From NCBI RefSeq assembly GCF_014199215.1, contig NZ_JACIJC010000005.1:186001-250000 (forward strand): DNA of 64,000 nt. Reading direction: 5' to 3'. The DNA comes from Sphingobium boeckii. Its GTDB lineage: Bacteria > Pseudomonadota > Alphaproteobacteria > Sphingomonadales > Sphingomonadaceae. Below, in pieces: positions 1 through 8,630 of the stretch. Within the stretch, counting starts at the first letter, position 1. The number at the start of each line of letters is the position of its first letter. The notes beneath the pieces were generated by a model. The model was not told where the DNA came from, ran no database searches, and worked only from the letters and a program-made list of their open reading frames with translations. A program made the translations under genes and the position numbers.

Positions 1-1271
1 TCAAGGAATTCGCGCGCAACGAGACGGACGATGTGGATTTCGTATTGTGCGAGATCGGCGGCACCGTCGGCGATATCGAATCGCTGCCGTTCATGGATGC
101 GATCCGCCAACTCCGGAACGATCTGGGCCGGCTGATGAGCGTGTTCGTGCACGTTACGCTGGTGCCCTATATCGCGGCCGCGGGCGAATTGAAGACCAAG
201 CCGACGCAGCATAGCGTGCGCGATCTGACCTCGCTGGGCATCCAGCCGGATGTGCTGGTCTGCCGGTGCGAGCGCGAGTTGCCCGAAAGCGACCGCGCAA
301 AGATCGCCTTGTTCTGCAATGTGCCCAAGGAAGCCGTGATCCCCGCGCTGGACGCTAAATCCATCTATGGCGTGCCGTTGCAATATCATGCCGAGGGATT
401 GGACGAAGCGGTGCTATCGGCCTTCGCAATCGATCCGGGCGACAAACCCAATTTGGCGCGCTGGGACGACATCATGGACCGGCTGCACAATCCCGAGGGC
501 GAAGTGACGATCGGCGTGGTCGGCAAATATGTCGGGCTGGCGGATGCGTATAAGTCGCTCAATGAAGCGCTGGTGCATGGCGGCATCGCCAATCGGGTGA
601 AGGTCAACGTCAAGTGGATCGACGCCGAACTGTTCGCGCAGGACGAGGCCGAAGTGGCTGCGGCGCTTGAGCCCATGGACGCGATCCTCGTGCCCGGCGG
701 CTTTGGCGAACGCGGTAGCGAAGGCAAGATCGCCAGCGTGCGCTTCGCCCGCGAACGCAATGTGCCTTTCTTCGGCATCTGTCTGGGAATGCAGATGGCC
801 TGCATCGAAGGTGCGCGGAACACGGCCGGGATTGCGGACGCCTCCACCACCGAATTCGGCCCCACGTCAGAGCCGGTCGTCGGCCTGATCACCGAATGGA
901 TGACCGGCGAAGGCTTGCAGAAGCGCGAAGAGGGCGGCGATCTGGGCGGTACGATGCGGCTGGGTGCCTATGATGCCAAGCTGACGGGCAACAGCCATGT
1001 CGCGAGCATCTACGGCACCAATGACATCAGCGAGCGCCACCGTCATCGCTATGAAGTGAACGTGCATTACCGCGATCCGCTCGAAAAGGGTGGGCTGGTG
1101 TTCAGCGGCATGTCACCCGATGGCACGCTGCCGGAAATCGTGGAGCGGCCGGATCATCCCTGGTTCGTGGGCGTGCAATTCCATCCGGAACTCAAAAGCA
1201 AGCCCTTTGACCCGCATCCTTTGTTCGCAAGCTTCATCGAGGCGGCATTGAAGCAAAGCCGGCTGGTTTAA
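1..1271 (+). CDS. pyrG: CTP synthase, 5'-truncated by window edge
   Basis: CTP synthase amidates UTP to CTP with glutamine-derived ammonia. The reading frame is open from base 3 and carries 422 residues, so roughly the first 120 of the usual 540-550 residues lie outside the window; the GTG at 33 is internal. Seen are the synthetase core ([13 protein letters not shown]), the linker, and a class I glutamine amidotransferase domain with the nucleophile in [10 protein letters not shown] and the His-Glu pair in [12 protein letters not shown]. The stop at 1269-1271 is followed by an 87-bp gap to a methyltransferase gene. The family assignment is certain. Confidence 0.98.
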   Translation, partial: KEFARNETDDVDFVLCEIGGTVGDIESLPFMDAIRQLRNDLGRLMSVFVHVTLVPYIAAAGELKTKPTQHSVRDLTSLGIQPDVLVCRCERELPESDRAKIALFCNVPKEAVIPALDAKSIYGVPLQYHAEGLDEAVLSAFAIDPGDKPNLARWDDIMDRLHNPEGEVTIGVVGKYVGLADAYKSLNEALVHGGIANRVKVNVKWIDAELFAQDEAEVAAALEPMDAILVPGGFGERGSEGKIASVRFARERNVPFFGICLGMQMACIEGARNTAGIADASTTEFGPTSEPVVGLITEWMTGEGLQKREEGGDLGGTMRLGAYDAKLTGNSHVASIYGTNDISERHRHRYEVNVHYRDPLEKGGLVFSGMSPDGTLPEIVERPDHPWFVGVQFHPELKSKPFDPHPLFASFIEAALKQSRLV

Positions 1272-1358
1272 GTTGTCGAACAGGAATTTTTAGGGACTAA
1301 GCTTTCACTTAATAGACCATCATTTTCGTTTGGGCGCGGGCTGATTGAGGGACGGACA

Positions 1359-2144
1359 ATGCTAAGAGAAAAGCTAATCGGATCGCTATTTGAAAATCAT
1401 ATCATCGGCACGCGCAATTTTTTTGATTTGGTGAAATTGGCCGCCGTCCGATCTGAGGGCATTGGCGATGCCTATAACAATCAGCTTGCCAGCAAACTGG
1501 TCACCGCAATTGCCAAACCAGGAAGCACTTTCTTAGATATTGGGGCTCATATCGGCTCAGTCGTTTCGGCAGCTCTGCGTCGGAAATCACTCAATGTGAT
1601 CGCCGTTGAGGCCATTCCGGCCAAGGCGGAGCGGCTTACAAAGAAATTTCCGATGGTCGAGGTTCATTGTTGCGCGCTGTCGGACACGGATGGCGAGGCT
1701 TCATTTTTCATTAACCTCAATGCCAGCGGGTTTAGCTCTCTCGCGCGCAACGGCACCAATGTGCAGGAGATCAAGGTTTCTTTGAAAAGGCTCGATCAAA
1801 TTGTTTCGGCCGATGATGTCGATATGATCAAAATCGACGTCGAGGGGGCTGAATTAGGCGTGCTTAAGGGCGGCGAGCATTTGCTCAAACGGTGTCGGCC
1901 GACTGTGATGTTCGAGAGCGGCCCCGAAGAAGTACTGGGGTTTACGAATGTAGCCATGTGGTCGTGGCTCAATGAGCACGATTACGCAGTTTTTGCGCCA
2001 GATCGGCTGGGACACACTGGGCCGCCGATGGGATTAGATGTATTTTTGGACAGTCATTCCTACCCACGCCGCACGACGAATTATTTCGCGGTGCATGAAA
2101 GCAGAATCGAAAAAATACGTGTCTTAGCTTCCAACCCGCTCTGA
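1359..2144 (+). CDS. FkbM-family methyltransferase
   Basis: A 261-residue protein with a Rossmann SAM-binding motif at about residues 64-77 (FLDIGAHIGSVVSA) and the family acidic motif MIKIDVEGAELGVLKGG, as in FkbM-type methyltransferases that usually act on sugars or polyketides in surface polysaccharide or natural-product loci. Start ATG at 1359 follows GGGACGGACA. The gene is visibly richer in A/T codons than pyrG upstream and dnaE further on, and no partner sugar-biosynthesis genes sit beside it, which suggests acquisition by transfer. The acceptor substrate cannot be told from the sequence. Confidence 0.85.
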   Translation: MLREKLIGSLFENHIIGTRNFFDLVKLAAVRSEGIGDAYNNQLASKLVTAIAKPGSTFLDIGAHIGSVVSAALRRKSLNVIAVEAIPAKAERLTKKFPMVEVHCCALSDTDGEASFFINLNASGFSSLARNGTNVQEIKVSLKRLDQIVSADDVDMIKIDVEGAELGVLKGGEHLLKRCRPTVMFESGPEEVLGFTNVAMWSWLNEHDYAVFAPDRLGHTGPPMGLDVFLDSHSYPRRTTNYFAVHESRIEKIRVLASNPL

Positions 2145-2375
2145 AAATAAATTCGGATGATACTCGCAGTGTTTTGACGGTCGCGGGCCTTTCAAAACGC
2201 GGTCGAGCGCCTGCCCTTATGGCATCTTACGTCATCTTATCGTCATCCGACAATGTTTCGGACCAACGCTGCCGCCTTCAACCCGGCCATTGAGGTTGCA
2301 CGTGTAGCATTGGTGGCGCTGATTCAAGAGGCGAGGGGCAGGGGGCGTTTCGCCGCCTGAACCCCGTCACCTGCT

Positions 2376-2624
2376 TTACTTCGTTGCGAACTGGCCGGTT
2401 TCGGCGCCAAACGCATCGCGTGCATGGCCTTTGGCGGCGTGCGCGGTCTTGAAGGTTTCGGGCTGGAGCGTCGCCGTAACCAGGGGATAGCCCTGTCCGT
2501 TGTAGCGCGTCTCGCGGACGGTCACACGGAAGAGACCTTCTTCATCCTTGGCGATGAGGAATGGCTTGAGCGGTGTGGTGATGGCGATAATCGGTCTCCA
2601 ATGAGGTGGGGGAACGCGCTCCAT
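2376..2624 (-). CDS. Conserved hypothetical small protein
   Basis: An 82-residue minus-strand ORF starting at ATG 2624 (an in-frame ATG at 2666 would add 14 residues). Neither start has a clear ribosome-binding site. The protein has no membrane segment or signal peptide and no motif I recognise; it contains a stretch that looks like a small beta-sheet domain (LFRVTVRETRYNGQGYPLV). Plus-strand ORFs over the same bases have less protein-like composition. It is divergent from the Crp/Fnr gene, so the CRP-type operator at 2734-2749 lies between the two and could act on both. Confidence 0.5.
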   Translation of the reverse strand: MERVPPPHWRPIIAITTPLKPFLIAKDEEGLFRVTVRETRYNGQGYPLVTATLQPETFKTAHAAKGHARDAFGAETGQFATK

Positions 2625-2733
2625 AGCAGAAGATGCGCGCAAAGCGGAGGGATTTCCCCATTCCATCGTTATGCGGAGGGACCGGGGATTTGCCTCGGGG
2701 GATTACAACGCGTTAAACGTCGTTAACCGTGAC

Positions 2734-2749
2734 TGTGATTTCCGTCACA
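2734..2749. promoter_or_regulatory. CRP-type operator
   Basis: TGTGATTTCCGTCACA is a perfect TGTGA-N6-TCACA palindrome, the E. coli CRP consensus half-site arrangement. It sits 75 bp before the start of the Crp/Fnr-family gene at 2824, whose recognition helix (MSREQINRQL) has Arg-Glu-x3-Arg at the positions used by E. coli CRP to read TGTGA. Autoregulation is an inference. Confidence 0.65.
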
Positions 2750-2823
2750 CGCACGACACTCAAAGTCTGTCATTCCTCTGTGCAACGGCGAATCGGAAAG
2801 CATCCGGGCCGGAAAGGGAAGCG

Positions 2824-3510
2824 ATGAAAGCCGAACACCTCGCCGCATTATTGCCCCAGCATTCGCTCTTTGCTTCGTGCAGCGAAGACGAACTGGCCGC
2901 CATCATCCTGCACGGCACGCTGCAGACCTTCTCCAAGGGCAAGGATATCGTCACCCAGGGAGACGAGGGCGCGTCGCTGATCATTTTGCTCACGGGCACG
3001 GCGCGCATCTCGATGGTATCAAGCAATGGCCGCGAGATCATTCTCGATTATGCCGAGCCGGGCTCGGTCATCGGCGAGATCGCGCTGCTGGACGGCGGCG
3101 AGCGGACCGCTTCAGTCACCGCGCTTGAGCCGGTGAGCGGGCTGCGCCTGTCGCGTCATTCCTTTGAGACCATCATGGCCGAACACGCCGGCATGGCGCT
3201 ACGCATCTTGCGCGAGCTGGCGCGGCGGTTGCGCCAGGCGAACAGCACGATCGAGAGCGATCGCGCTTACGCGTCCGGCCCAAGGCTCGCGCGATTTCTG
3301 CAGCGCCTGAGTCTGGCGGGTGCAGCTGATGGACGATTGCGCATGGATTTGAGCCAGAGCGAATTGGGGATGTTCGCCGGCATGTCACGCGAGCAGATCA
3401 ATCGCCAGCTTGGTGCCTGGGCGGATGCCGGGATCGTCGCGATCGATGCGGGCAAGATCAAGATATTGGATAGCACCTTGTTGTCGGAGATCGCCGAAAC
3501 AGCCGATTGA
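2824..3510 (+). CDS. Crp/Fnr family transcriptional regulator
   Basis: A 228-residue regulator. Residues ~10-125 form a cyclic-nucleotide-binding beta-barrel with the phosphate-binding cassette IGEIALLDGGERTASV (Glu and Arg-Thr retained, compatible with a cyclic nucleotide). The C-terminal winged helix contains the HTH LSQSELGMFAGMSREQINRQL. No N-terminal cysteine cluster is present, so it is not an oxygen-sensing FNR. ATG 2824 was chosen because it is preceded by GGAAAGGGAA and begins at the natural domain edge; the frame is open further upstream to 2671. A strong terminator follows at 3585. An operator matching its recognition helix lies upstream. Confidence 0.9.
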   Translation: MKAEHLAALLPQHSLFASCSEDELAAIILHGTLQTFSKGKDIVTQGDEGASLIILLTGTARISMVSSNGREIILDYAEPGSVIGEIALLDGGERTASVTALEPVSGLRLSRHSFETIMAEHAGMALRILRELARRLRQANSTIESDRAYASGPRLARFLQRLSLAGAADGRLRMDLSQSELGMFAGMSREQINRQLGAWADAGIVAIDAGKIKILDSTLLSEIAETAD

Positions 3511-3584
3511 AGGCGTATCACGGCCTTTTGCGACCCGGGCCGTGATGCGCCGTCCATCGGTGACGATCAAAGATAGGGTGCTTA

Positions 3585-3623
3585 GGGCAGCCGGACCTTC
3601 TGCGGACCGGCTGCCCTTTTTTT
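3585..3623 (+). terminator. Rho-independent terminator after the Crp/Fnr gene
   Basis: A perfect 10-bp stem (GGGCAGCCGG at 3585-3594 with CCGGCTGCCC at 3607-3616) is followed directly by seven T residues, 75 bp past the stop of the regulator gene. Confidence 0.93.
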
Positions 3624-3765
3624 GACGATGCACAACAAAATCGCCCCAACCTCATCATGGTTAATTATTGTTTGTAATGCCTTAGCCGCCTGCTATGGTG
3701 CGCCGCACAATTGTGGGGGAAATAAGCCATCTGTGCTTGCGTCCCGGAATATCGAGGAATTTCAG

Positions 3766-4323
3766 ATGAAGACCATGGCTCTTGCCCTTTGCTTGCTTTC
3801 GACGGCTGTTGCGGCCCCCGCCCATGCGGCGGTCTTTTCTGTGAGCCCCAATGCTTCGAGCACATCGCTTGGCGTGCTTCTGGCGGGCCAGCAATATAGC
3901 ATCACGGTGACGGGCATCGTCGATCTGGTGGGGGATGCGATCCCCGGTCGGTTCGATGTGGACGCCAATGGCGTTCCGACCAGCCCGGTGACCTATCCCG
4001 GTTATGCCGCGTTCAATCCCACAGGCTCCTTCGTCGCTGACGGCCAGTTCGGGCCGGCAGGCGCGGCGATCAAGATCGGTGCCCTTGCCGGCAGCTTCGA
4101 CAATGCCAATTATTTCCTGATCGGCACCAATTTGCTGATCACCGGCACCGGCCAGGAATTGTTCGGCCGCGTCAACGATATCAACGCCAATAACAGCGGC
4201 AGCTTTACGGTGAACGTCGCGGCTGTGCCCGAACCTGCCATGTGGGCGTTGATGCTCATTGGCTTCGGCATGGTTGGTTTTGCGATGCGCAATCGCCCGA
4301 AGGTAACCGTCGCCTATTCCTGA
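3766..4323 (+). CDS. PEP-CTERM sorting domain protein
   Basis: A 185-residue secreted protein. Residues 1-23 are a Sec signal peptide (MKTMALALCLLSTAVAAPAHA). The C-terminus is a classic PEP-CTERM signal: PEPAMWALM, a hydrophobic segment (IGFGMVGFAM) and a basic tail (RNRP), recognised by exosortase in Gram-negative bacteria that make exopolysaccharide. The middle is a low-complexity beta-rich domain with no recognised fold and no cysteines. ATG 3766 was chosen for the signal peptide and the GAGGAATTTCAG just upstream; the frame is open back to 3622. It stands alone between two terminators, and no exosortase gene is in the window. Confidence 0.88.
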   Translation: MKTMALALCLLSTAVAAPAHAAVFSVSPNASSTSLGVLLAGQQYSITVTGIVDLVGDAIPGRFDVDANGVPTSPVTYPGYAAFNPTGSFVADGQFGPAGAAIKIGALAGSFDNANYFLIGTNLLITGTGQELFGRVNDINANNSGSFTVNVAAVPEPAMWALMLIGFGMVGFAMRNRPKVTVAYS

Positions 4324-4339
4324 TCCTTCCGGAATCGAA

Positions 4340-4378
4340 AAAAAGCGCCGCGCACCCACCGGGTTCGCGGCGCTTTTT
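4340..4378 (+). terminator. Rho-independent terminator after the PEP-CTERM gene
   Basis: A perfect 13-bp inverted repeat, AAAAAGCGCCGCG (4340-4352) and CGCGGCGCTTTTT (4366-4378), with a 13-nt loop. The A and T ends make it able to work in both directions. Confidence 0.94.
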
Positions 4379-4736
4379 GTTGTGATGTTCGAGAGCCGCT
4401 ATTTCGAGAAAGGCTGAAACGGGAAGTGCCCGGATCGTTTCCGATCCGGGCACCCGCGTGACGAATGCTCGTCAGCCCCCTTTTTTGGCTTCAGCACACT
4501 GGCATTGTCGCTCCCTTAAACGACGCTGCCGGGCGAAGCCCTCCCCGAACCACGGCCGTTGCCTGCGTTTCAGAAGTTGGACGCTACGCAAAGGCCGGTG
4601 GCTTGTCATTGCCGGAATCGCTTTACTGCTACGATTGGCTTGCGCCTGTGTTCAAATGGCAACAGCGCAAAATGTTGCCAGTTTGGCTGAGCGCCCCTAG
4701 AGCAGCGTCCATGTCTTGCTGCCCTGGGCCGAACCC
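4379..4736. other. Gene-free structured intergenic region before lolC
   Basis: About 360 bases with no convincing gene; small plus-strand ORFs here have arginine-rich, non-protein-like composition. It contains a perfect 12-bp hairpin (GTGCCCGGATCG at 4426-4437 with CGATCCGGGCAC at 4442-4453, loop TTTC). A second 6-bp hairpin (TGACGA 4459-4464, TCGTCA 4469-4474) follows, then GCCCCC and six T residues to 4486. The arrangement resembles the 3' end of a small RNA or a second terminator. The rest up to 4736 should hold the lolCD promoter, which I could not pinpoint. Confidence 0.45.
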
Positions 4737-5987
4737 ATGATCCTGTCCCGCTATGAGCGGATGATCGCCAAACGCTATCTGTTGCCGGGCAAGGGGGAGG
4801 GGTTCATCTTCCTCGTTGCCGGGATCAGCCTGTTCGCCGTGATGCTGGGCGTCGCCGCGCTCATCATCGTGATGAGCGTGATGAACGGCTTTCGCGCCGA
4901 ACTGTTCGACAAGATCGTGGGGCTGAACGGCCATGCTGTGGTGCAGGGCTATGGCGGGCAGTTGAACGACTGGCGCACCGTGCTCGACGAGGCCAACAAG
5001 ACGCCGGGGGTGACGGTCGCCACGCCACTGATCGAGCAGCCGCTGATGGCGAGCGCCGCGGGTCGTGTCGAGGGTGTACTGGTGCGCGGCATGACCATGA
5101 AGGACATCATGGAAACGCCCGAGATCACGCGCAATGTGAAGCAGGGGCGCTTGTACGATCTGAAGCCGGGCGTGGACAATGTGGCGATCGGGATTCGGCT
5201 GGCCGAGCAACTGGGCGTGCAGGTGGGCAGCCAGATCAGCCTGATCAGCCCGCAGGGTCAGACGACGCCGTTCGGCAGCGTGCCGCGCATCGTGAGCTAC
5301 CGCGTGGCGGCGATCTTCGAGGTTGGCGTCTATGATTATGACAAGGCGTTCGTCGTCATGCCGATGGAGAATGCACAGATATTGCTGCTGATGGGTGACG
5401 CCGTGGGCATGATCGAGGTGACCACCAGCGATGCCGATCAGGTGGGAACGATCCTCGCACCTCTGGTCGCCAAGGTGGGCAATCGCGCGGTCGTGTCGGA
5501 CTGGCGTTCGATGAATGCTGAATTGTTCGAGGCGCTGGCGGTGGAGCGGGTGGCGATGTTTGTCGTGCTGTCGATCATCATCCTGGTCGCGGTGTTCAAC
5601 ATCCTCTCCTCGCTGATCATGCTGGCCCGCGCCAAGGCGCGCGATATAGCAATCCTGCGGACGATGGGCGCGACGCGCGGCGGGATATTGCGGATATTCA
5701 TGACGGTGGGCGTGATTATCGGCGGGCTCGGCATATTGGCCGGCGTTGGCCTCGGCTTCGTGTTCCTGTTTTTTCGCCAGTCGGTCGTCAATCTGATCCA
5801 GTTGATCACGGGGCAGAATCTGTGGGATCCCTCGATCCGCTTTCTCACCGAATTGCCCGCCAAGACCGATCCGTTCGAGGTGATCGGGATCTGCGTGATG
5901 GCGCTGGTGTTCAGCTTCCTCGCCACGCTCTATCCGGCGTTCAAGGCTTCGAGCACCGATCCCGTGCAGGTGCTACGTTATGAGTGA
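4737..5987 (+). CDS. lolC: Lipoprotein-releasing ABC transporter permease
   Basis: A 416-residue inner-membrane subunit of the LolCDE machine that extracts outer-membrane lipoproteins and passes them to LolA. One transmembrane helix lies near residues 24-48, followed by a ~220-residue periplasmic MacB-like domain and three C-terminal helices, ending in [20 protein letters not shown], the standard LolC/E ending. ATG 4737 gives [15 protein letters not shown], the usual family start; a TTG at 4716 is in frame but less likely. As in most alphaproteobacteria a single permease gene precedes lolD, so it probably acts as a homodimer (LolF-like). Confidence 0.94.
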   Translation: MILSRYERMIAKRYLLPGKGEGFIFLVAGISLFAVMLGVAALIIVMSVMNGFRAELFDKIVGLNGHAVVQGYGGQLNDWRTVLDEANKTPGVTVATPLIEQPLMASAAGRVEGVLVRGMTMKDIMETPEITRNVKQGRLYDLKPGVDNVAIGIRLAEQLGVQVGSQISLISPQGQTTPFGSVPRIVSYRVAAIFEVGVYDYDKAFVVMPMENAQILLLMGDAVGMIEVTTSDADQVGTILAPLVAKVGNRAVVSDWRSMNAELFEALAVERVAMFVVLSIIILVAVFNILSSLIMLARAKARDIAILRTMGATRGGILRIFMTVGVIIGGLGILAGVGLGFVFLFFRQSVVNLIQLITGQNLWDPSIRFLTELPAKTDPFEVIGICVMALVFSFLATLYPAFKASSTDPVQVLRYE

Positions 5988-6651
5988 CATTCTTTCCACC
6001 GGCGATCTGCGTCGGAGCTTCATCCAGGGCGAGACGGAAATCCACGTCCTGCGCGGGGTGAATCTCCATGTCGGCCCCGGCGAGATCGTGGCGCTGCTGG
6101 GGCCATCGGGTTCGGGCAAGTCCACGCTGCTTCAGGCTGTGGGGCTGCTCGAAGGCGGTTTCGAAGGCTCGATCCGCATCCGCGGCGAAGAGGCGGCCAA
6201 GCTCAACAATGACGGCCGCACGCGCGTGCGCCGCGACTCGCTGGGCTTCGTCTATCAATTCCATCACCTGCTGCCCGATTTTACCGCGGTGGAGAATGTC
6301 GTGCTGCCGCAACTCATTCACGGGGCCACCAACGAAGACGCCAAGACGCGGGCGGAAAGCCTGCTTTCGTCGCTCGGTCTCGGGCATCGCCTCACCCACC
6401 GACCCAGCCAGCTTTCGGGCGGCGAGCAGCAGCGCGTGGCGGTGGCGCGCGCGCTGGCCAATCGCCCGGCGCTGGTGCTGGCGGACGAGCCTACGGGCAA
6501 TCTGGACGAGGCGACCGCCGATGTGGTGCTGGCCGAGTTTTTGCGGCTGGTGCGAGAAGAGGGATCGGCGGCGCTGGTGGCCACGCATAATGAGCGGCTG
6601 GCGGCGAAGATGGACCGCGTGGTGCGCCTGCACGACGGGGTGCTGGGCTAG
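5980..6651 (+). CDS. lolD: Lipoprotein-releasing ABC transporter ATPase
   Basis: A 223-residue cytoplasmic ATPase driving lipoprotein release with LolC. Walker A is GPSGSGKST, the Q-loop is [13 protein letters not shown] (a LolD/MacB-type signature), the ABC signature is [15 protein letters not shown] and Walker B is [12 protein letters not shown]. It overlaps the end of lolC by 8 bp, so translation is coupled. The stop at 6649-6651 overlaps the end of a convergent gene. Confidence 0.97.
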   Translation: MSDILSTGDLRRSFIQGETEIHVLRGVNLHVGPGEIVALLGPSGSGKSTLLQAVGLLEGGFEGSIRIRGEEAAKLNNDGRTRVRRDSLGFVYQFHHLLPDFTAVENVVLPQLIHGATNEDAKTRAESLLSSLGLGHRLTHRPSQLSGGEQQRVAVARALANRPALVLADEPTGNLDEATADVVLAEFLRLVREEGSAALVATHNERLAAKMDRVVRLHDGVLG

Positions 6652-7169
6652 CGGCCTTTGCGATAGCGCCAGGCGGTGATCACCGTGACTGTCGAAGCTG
6701 CAATCCACAGATAGGTGATCACCATCAGCGGTCCGATCGGCCGGTATAGAATGGCGTCAATTGCGTGCAGCGAGATCATTTCAAGCAGAAAAAGCCCAAC
6801 CAGTGTCATCGTGGCGCTGGCAGCAAGCCGCGTTGAAGCTTTGATTTTGCCCAAGCGCATTAAATAAAGACCCATGGCTGTCAGGATGACGATGGCCAAG
6901 GCCGCAATCAGCATCTCCTGCAAGCCTGAGCGGGCGGAATATTCGCCCGTGATCTTCAGCAGTGCGTTGACAAAATCGTGGATTCGATGGCGCATTGCGG
7001 CGATCATTTCGATCGCGAGCAGACCATAAACAATCGAGAGCCCACGCCAGATGGACAGATCACGCGATTTCCGACGCGCGCCGCTTGCGATGAGGCAAGC
7101 CAATGACGCAATGACGAATGCCAGAATCCCGGCAATTTGCGTAAGGTTAAACCCGAATCTTTCGATCAT
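6648..7169 (-). CDS. Hypothetical membrane protein
   Basis: A 173-residue protein with about five predicted transmembrane helices (near residues 10-30, 42-62, 85-106, 117-138 and 143-165). There is no motif I recognise. The start codon is ATG 7169. It is convergent with lolD, sharing 4 bp of 3' end, and divergent from the next gene at 7227, which leaves a 57-bp shared promoter region. Function unknown. Confidence 0.72.
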   Translation of the reverse strand: MIERFGFNLTQIAGILAFVIASLACLIASGARRKSRDLSIWRGLSIVYGLLAIEMIAAMRHRIHDFVNALLKITGEYSARSGLQEMLIAALAIVILTAMGLYLMRLGKIKASTRLAASATMTLVGLFLLEMISLHAIDAILYRPIGPLMVITYLWIAASTVTVITAWRYRKGR

Positions 7170-7226
7170 GCGTCAATTGATGGCGCATAAATCGGGTCTT
7201 CGTCCAACAGGAAAGCGAAATGGCCT

Positions 7227-8630
7227 GTGATCGAGGCTGTATTTGCCGGCTTCGCGCTGATCGCCATCGCCCTATTCTTTGCGCTGCCGCCCGGTCGGGC
7301 GGTGATCGCCGTCTGCATATCGGGCTGGATATTGCTGCCCGTCGGTCATTTTCCAGCCGGCTCAACAGCGACGAATTTTCCGGACTGGATCGTGGGCGCT
7401 GCGGTGCCCACGGATATGCTGCTTACCAAAATGTGGTGGCCGCCTGTTGTCGCACTGACACTGGCGCTCACGCGGGATTGGGGGACGATGAAACTATGGC
7501 GTCCGACGACGATGGATTTGCCTGTCGCGCTTTGGTGTCTCTGGCCTTTAGGGCAATCGGCGTTCGTCGCCGATCAGGATTCCGCGCCCGTCATCTCCGC
7601 GCTCTACCTCGCGGGCACTTGGGGTGCGCCCTGGCTGTTGGGGCGCGTGTATCTGGCGGGAAAGGGGGCAACGGACCTGTTTGCTGCTCTGGCGATCGGC
7701 TTGCTGATTCTGTTGCCAATGGCGCTGATCGAAGGCGTGGCCGGACCGATCGTCTACGATCTGGTCTATGAACCGCATCCCTATCGCTACGAAGGCCATA
7801 TCCGTTACATCGGATTCAGGCCGCTCGCCTTTTTCGAACATGGCAATCATTATGGCATCTGGATCGCCATGTCGGCGCTGGCCGCGGTGTGGTTGTGGCA
7901 CAGCGCTCCGGATCGGCGGATGCGAGGGCGGCAGGCGGGCGTAGCGGCGCTGGGCATCATGATGACCGTCATCGCCCAGTCGGCGGGTGCGATCATCTGG
8001 ATGATCGGGGGGCTGATCACCGTGTTTGCCGCCGGGCGCTTTCATTTCCGCAATATTCTGATCGCCACGGGGCTTGTCTGCGCGGTGGGCGGGGTGGCGT
8101 ATATTTCGGGCGCGTTGCCGCTGCGTGCCATCGCGATGGAAACGGCGGTAGGGCGTCAGATGGTCGATGCGGTGCGATCGACCGGGCGCTCCTCCTTCAC
8201 CTATCGGGTCGCACGGGATCAGGAGGCCATTGCCCTGATCGCGCAGCATCCTGTGGCGGGTTCAGGGCATTGGGATTGGTGGCGGGTCAATGGACGACGG
8301 CCGTGGGGCTTGGCCTTCCAAATCTTGGGCCAATTCGGCCTGATTGGCTTGTTTCTGGCTTTTGGCACGCTGCTTTGGCCCGCGGTGAAAGCGCTCGCGA
8401 GCTATCGTTACAAGGCAGGCGCAAACCCGATCGCCCTGCCTTTGGCGACCATCGTCCTGATGGCGGTGGGGGATGCGCTGCTCAACTCGTTCCTCTTCTA
8501 TCCAGCGCTTCTGGCGGCGGGCGCGCTGGCCACGGGGCTCAGCGTATCCCCACCCGGTCAAGCATCGCGTCGATCCGCGCCAGCGCAGCCTGATATTTCC
8601 GGGTCTCGATCGTCTGATAGTGATCGGTGA
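7227..8630 (+). CDS. O-antigen ligase-like (Wzy/WaaL-type) membrane protein
   Basis: A 467-residue polytopic inner-membrane protein with about 11 hydrophobic helices and a central non-membrane loop (TGRSSFTYRVARDQEAIALI, then HPVAGSGHWDWWRVN) of the type found in the Wzy_C domain of O-antigen ligases and polymerases. It starts with GTG 7227 behind AGGAAAGCGAAA. Its last 91 bases overlap the 3' end of the convergent gene at 8539; whether both ends are really used is unclear. The substrate polysaccharide is unknown; no other glycan genes are adjacent. Confidence 0.75.
   Translation: MIEAVFAGFALIAIALFFALPPGRAVIAVCISGWILLPVGHFPAGSTATNFPDWIVGAAVPTDMLLTKMWWPPVVALTLALTRDWGTMKLWRPTTMDLPVALWCLWPLGQSAFVADQDSAPVISALYLAGTWGAPWLLGRVYLAGKGATDLFAALAIGLLILLPMALIEGVAGPIVYDLVYEPHPYRYEGHIRYIGFRPLAFFEHGNHYGIWIAMSALAAVWLWHSAPDRRMRGRQAGVAALGIMMTVIAQSAGAIIWMIGGLITVFAAGRFHFRNILIATGLVCAVGGVAYISGALPLRAIAMETAVGRQMVDAVRSTGRSSFTYRVARDQEAIALIAQHPVAGSGHWDWWRVNGRRPWGLAFQILGQFGLIGLFLAFGTLLWPAVKALASYRYKAGANPIALPLATIVLMAVGDALLNSFLFYPALLAAGALATGLSVSPPGQASRRSAPAQPDISGSRSSDSDR

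Noticed and set aside
2712-2728. TTAA-N6-TTAACC upstream of the Crp/Fnr gene
   Set aside because: The spacer is one base short of the CtrA arrangement.
4458-4740. Two overlapping plus-strand ORFs before lolC
   Set aside because: They start inside hairpins, are rich in Arg/Cys/Trp and disagree with each other's frame; no homologue recognised.
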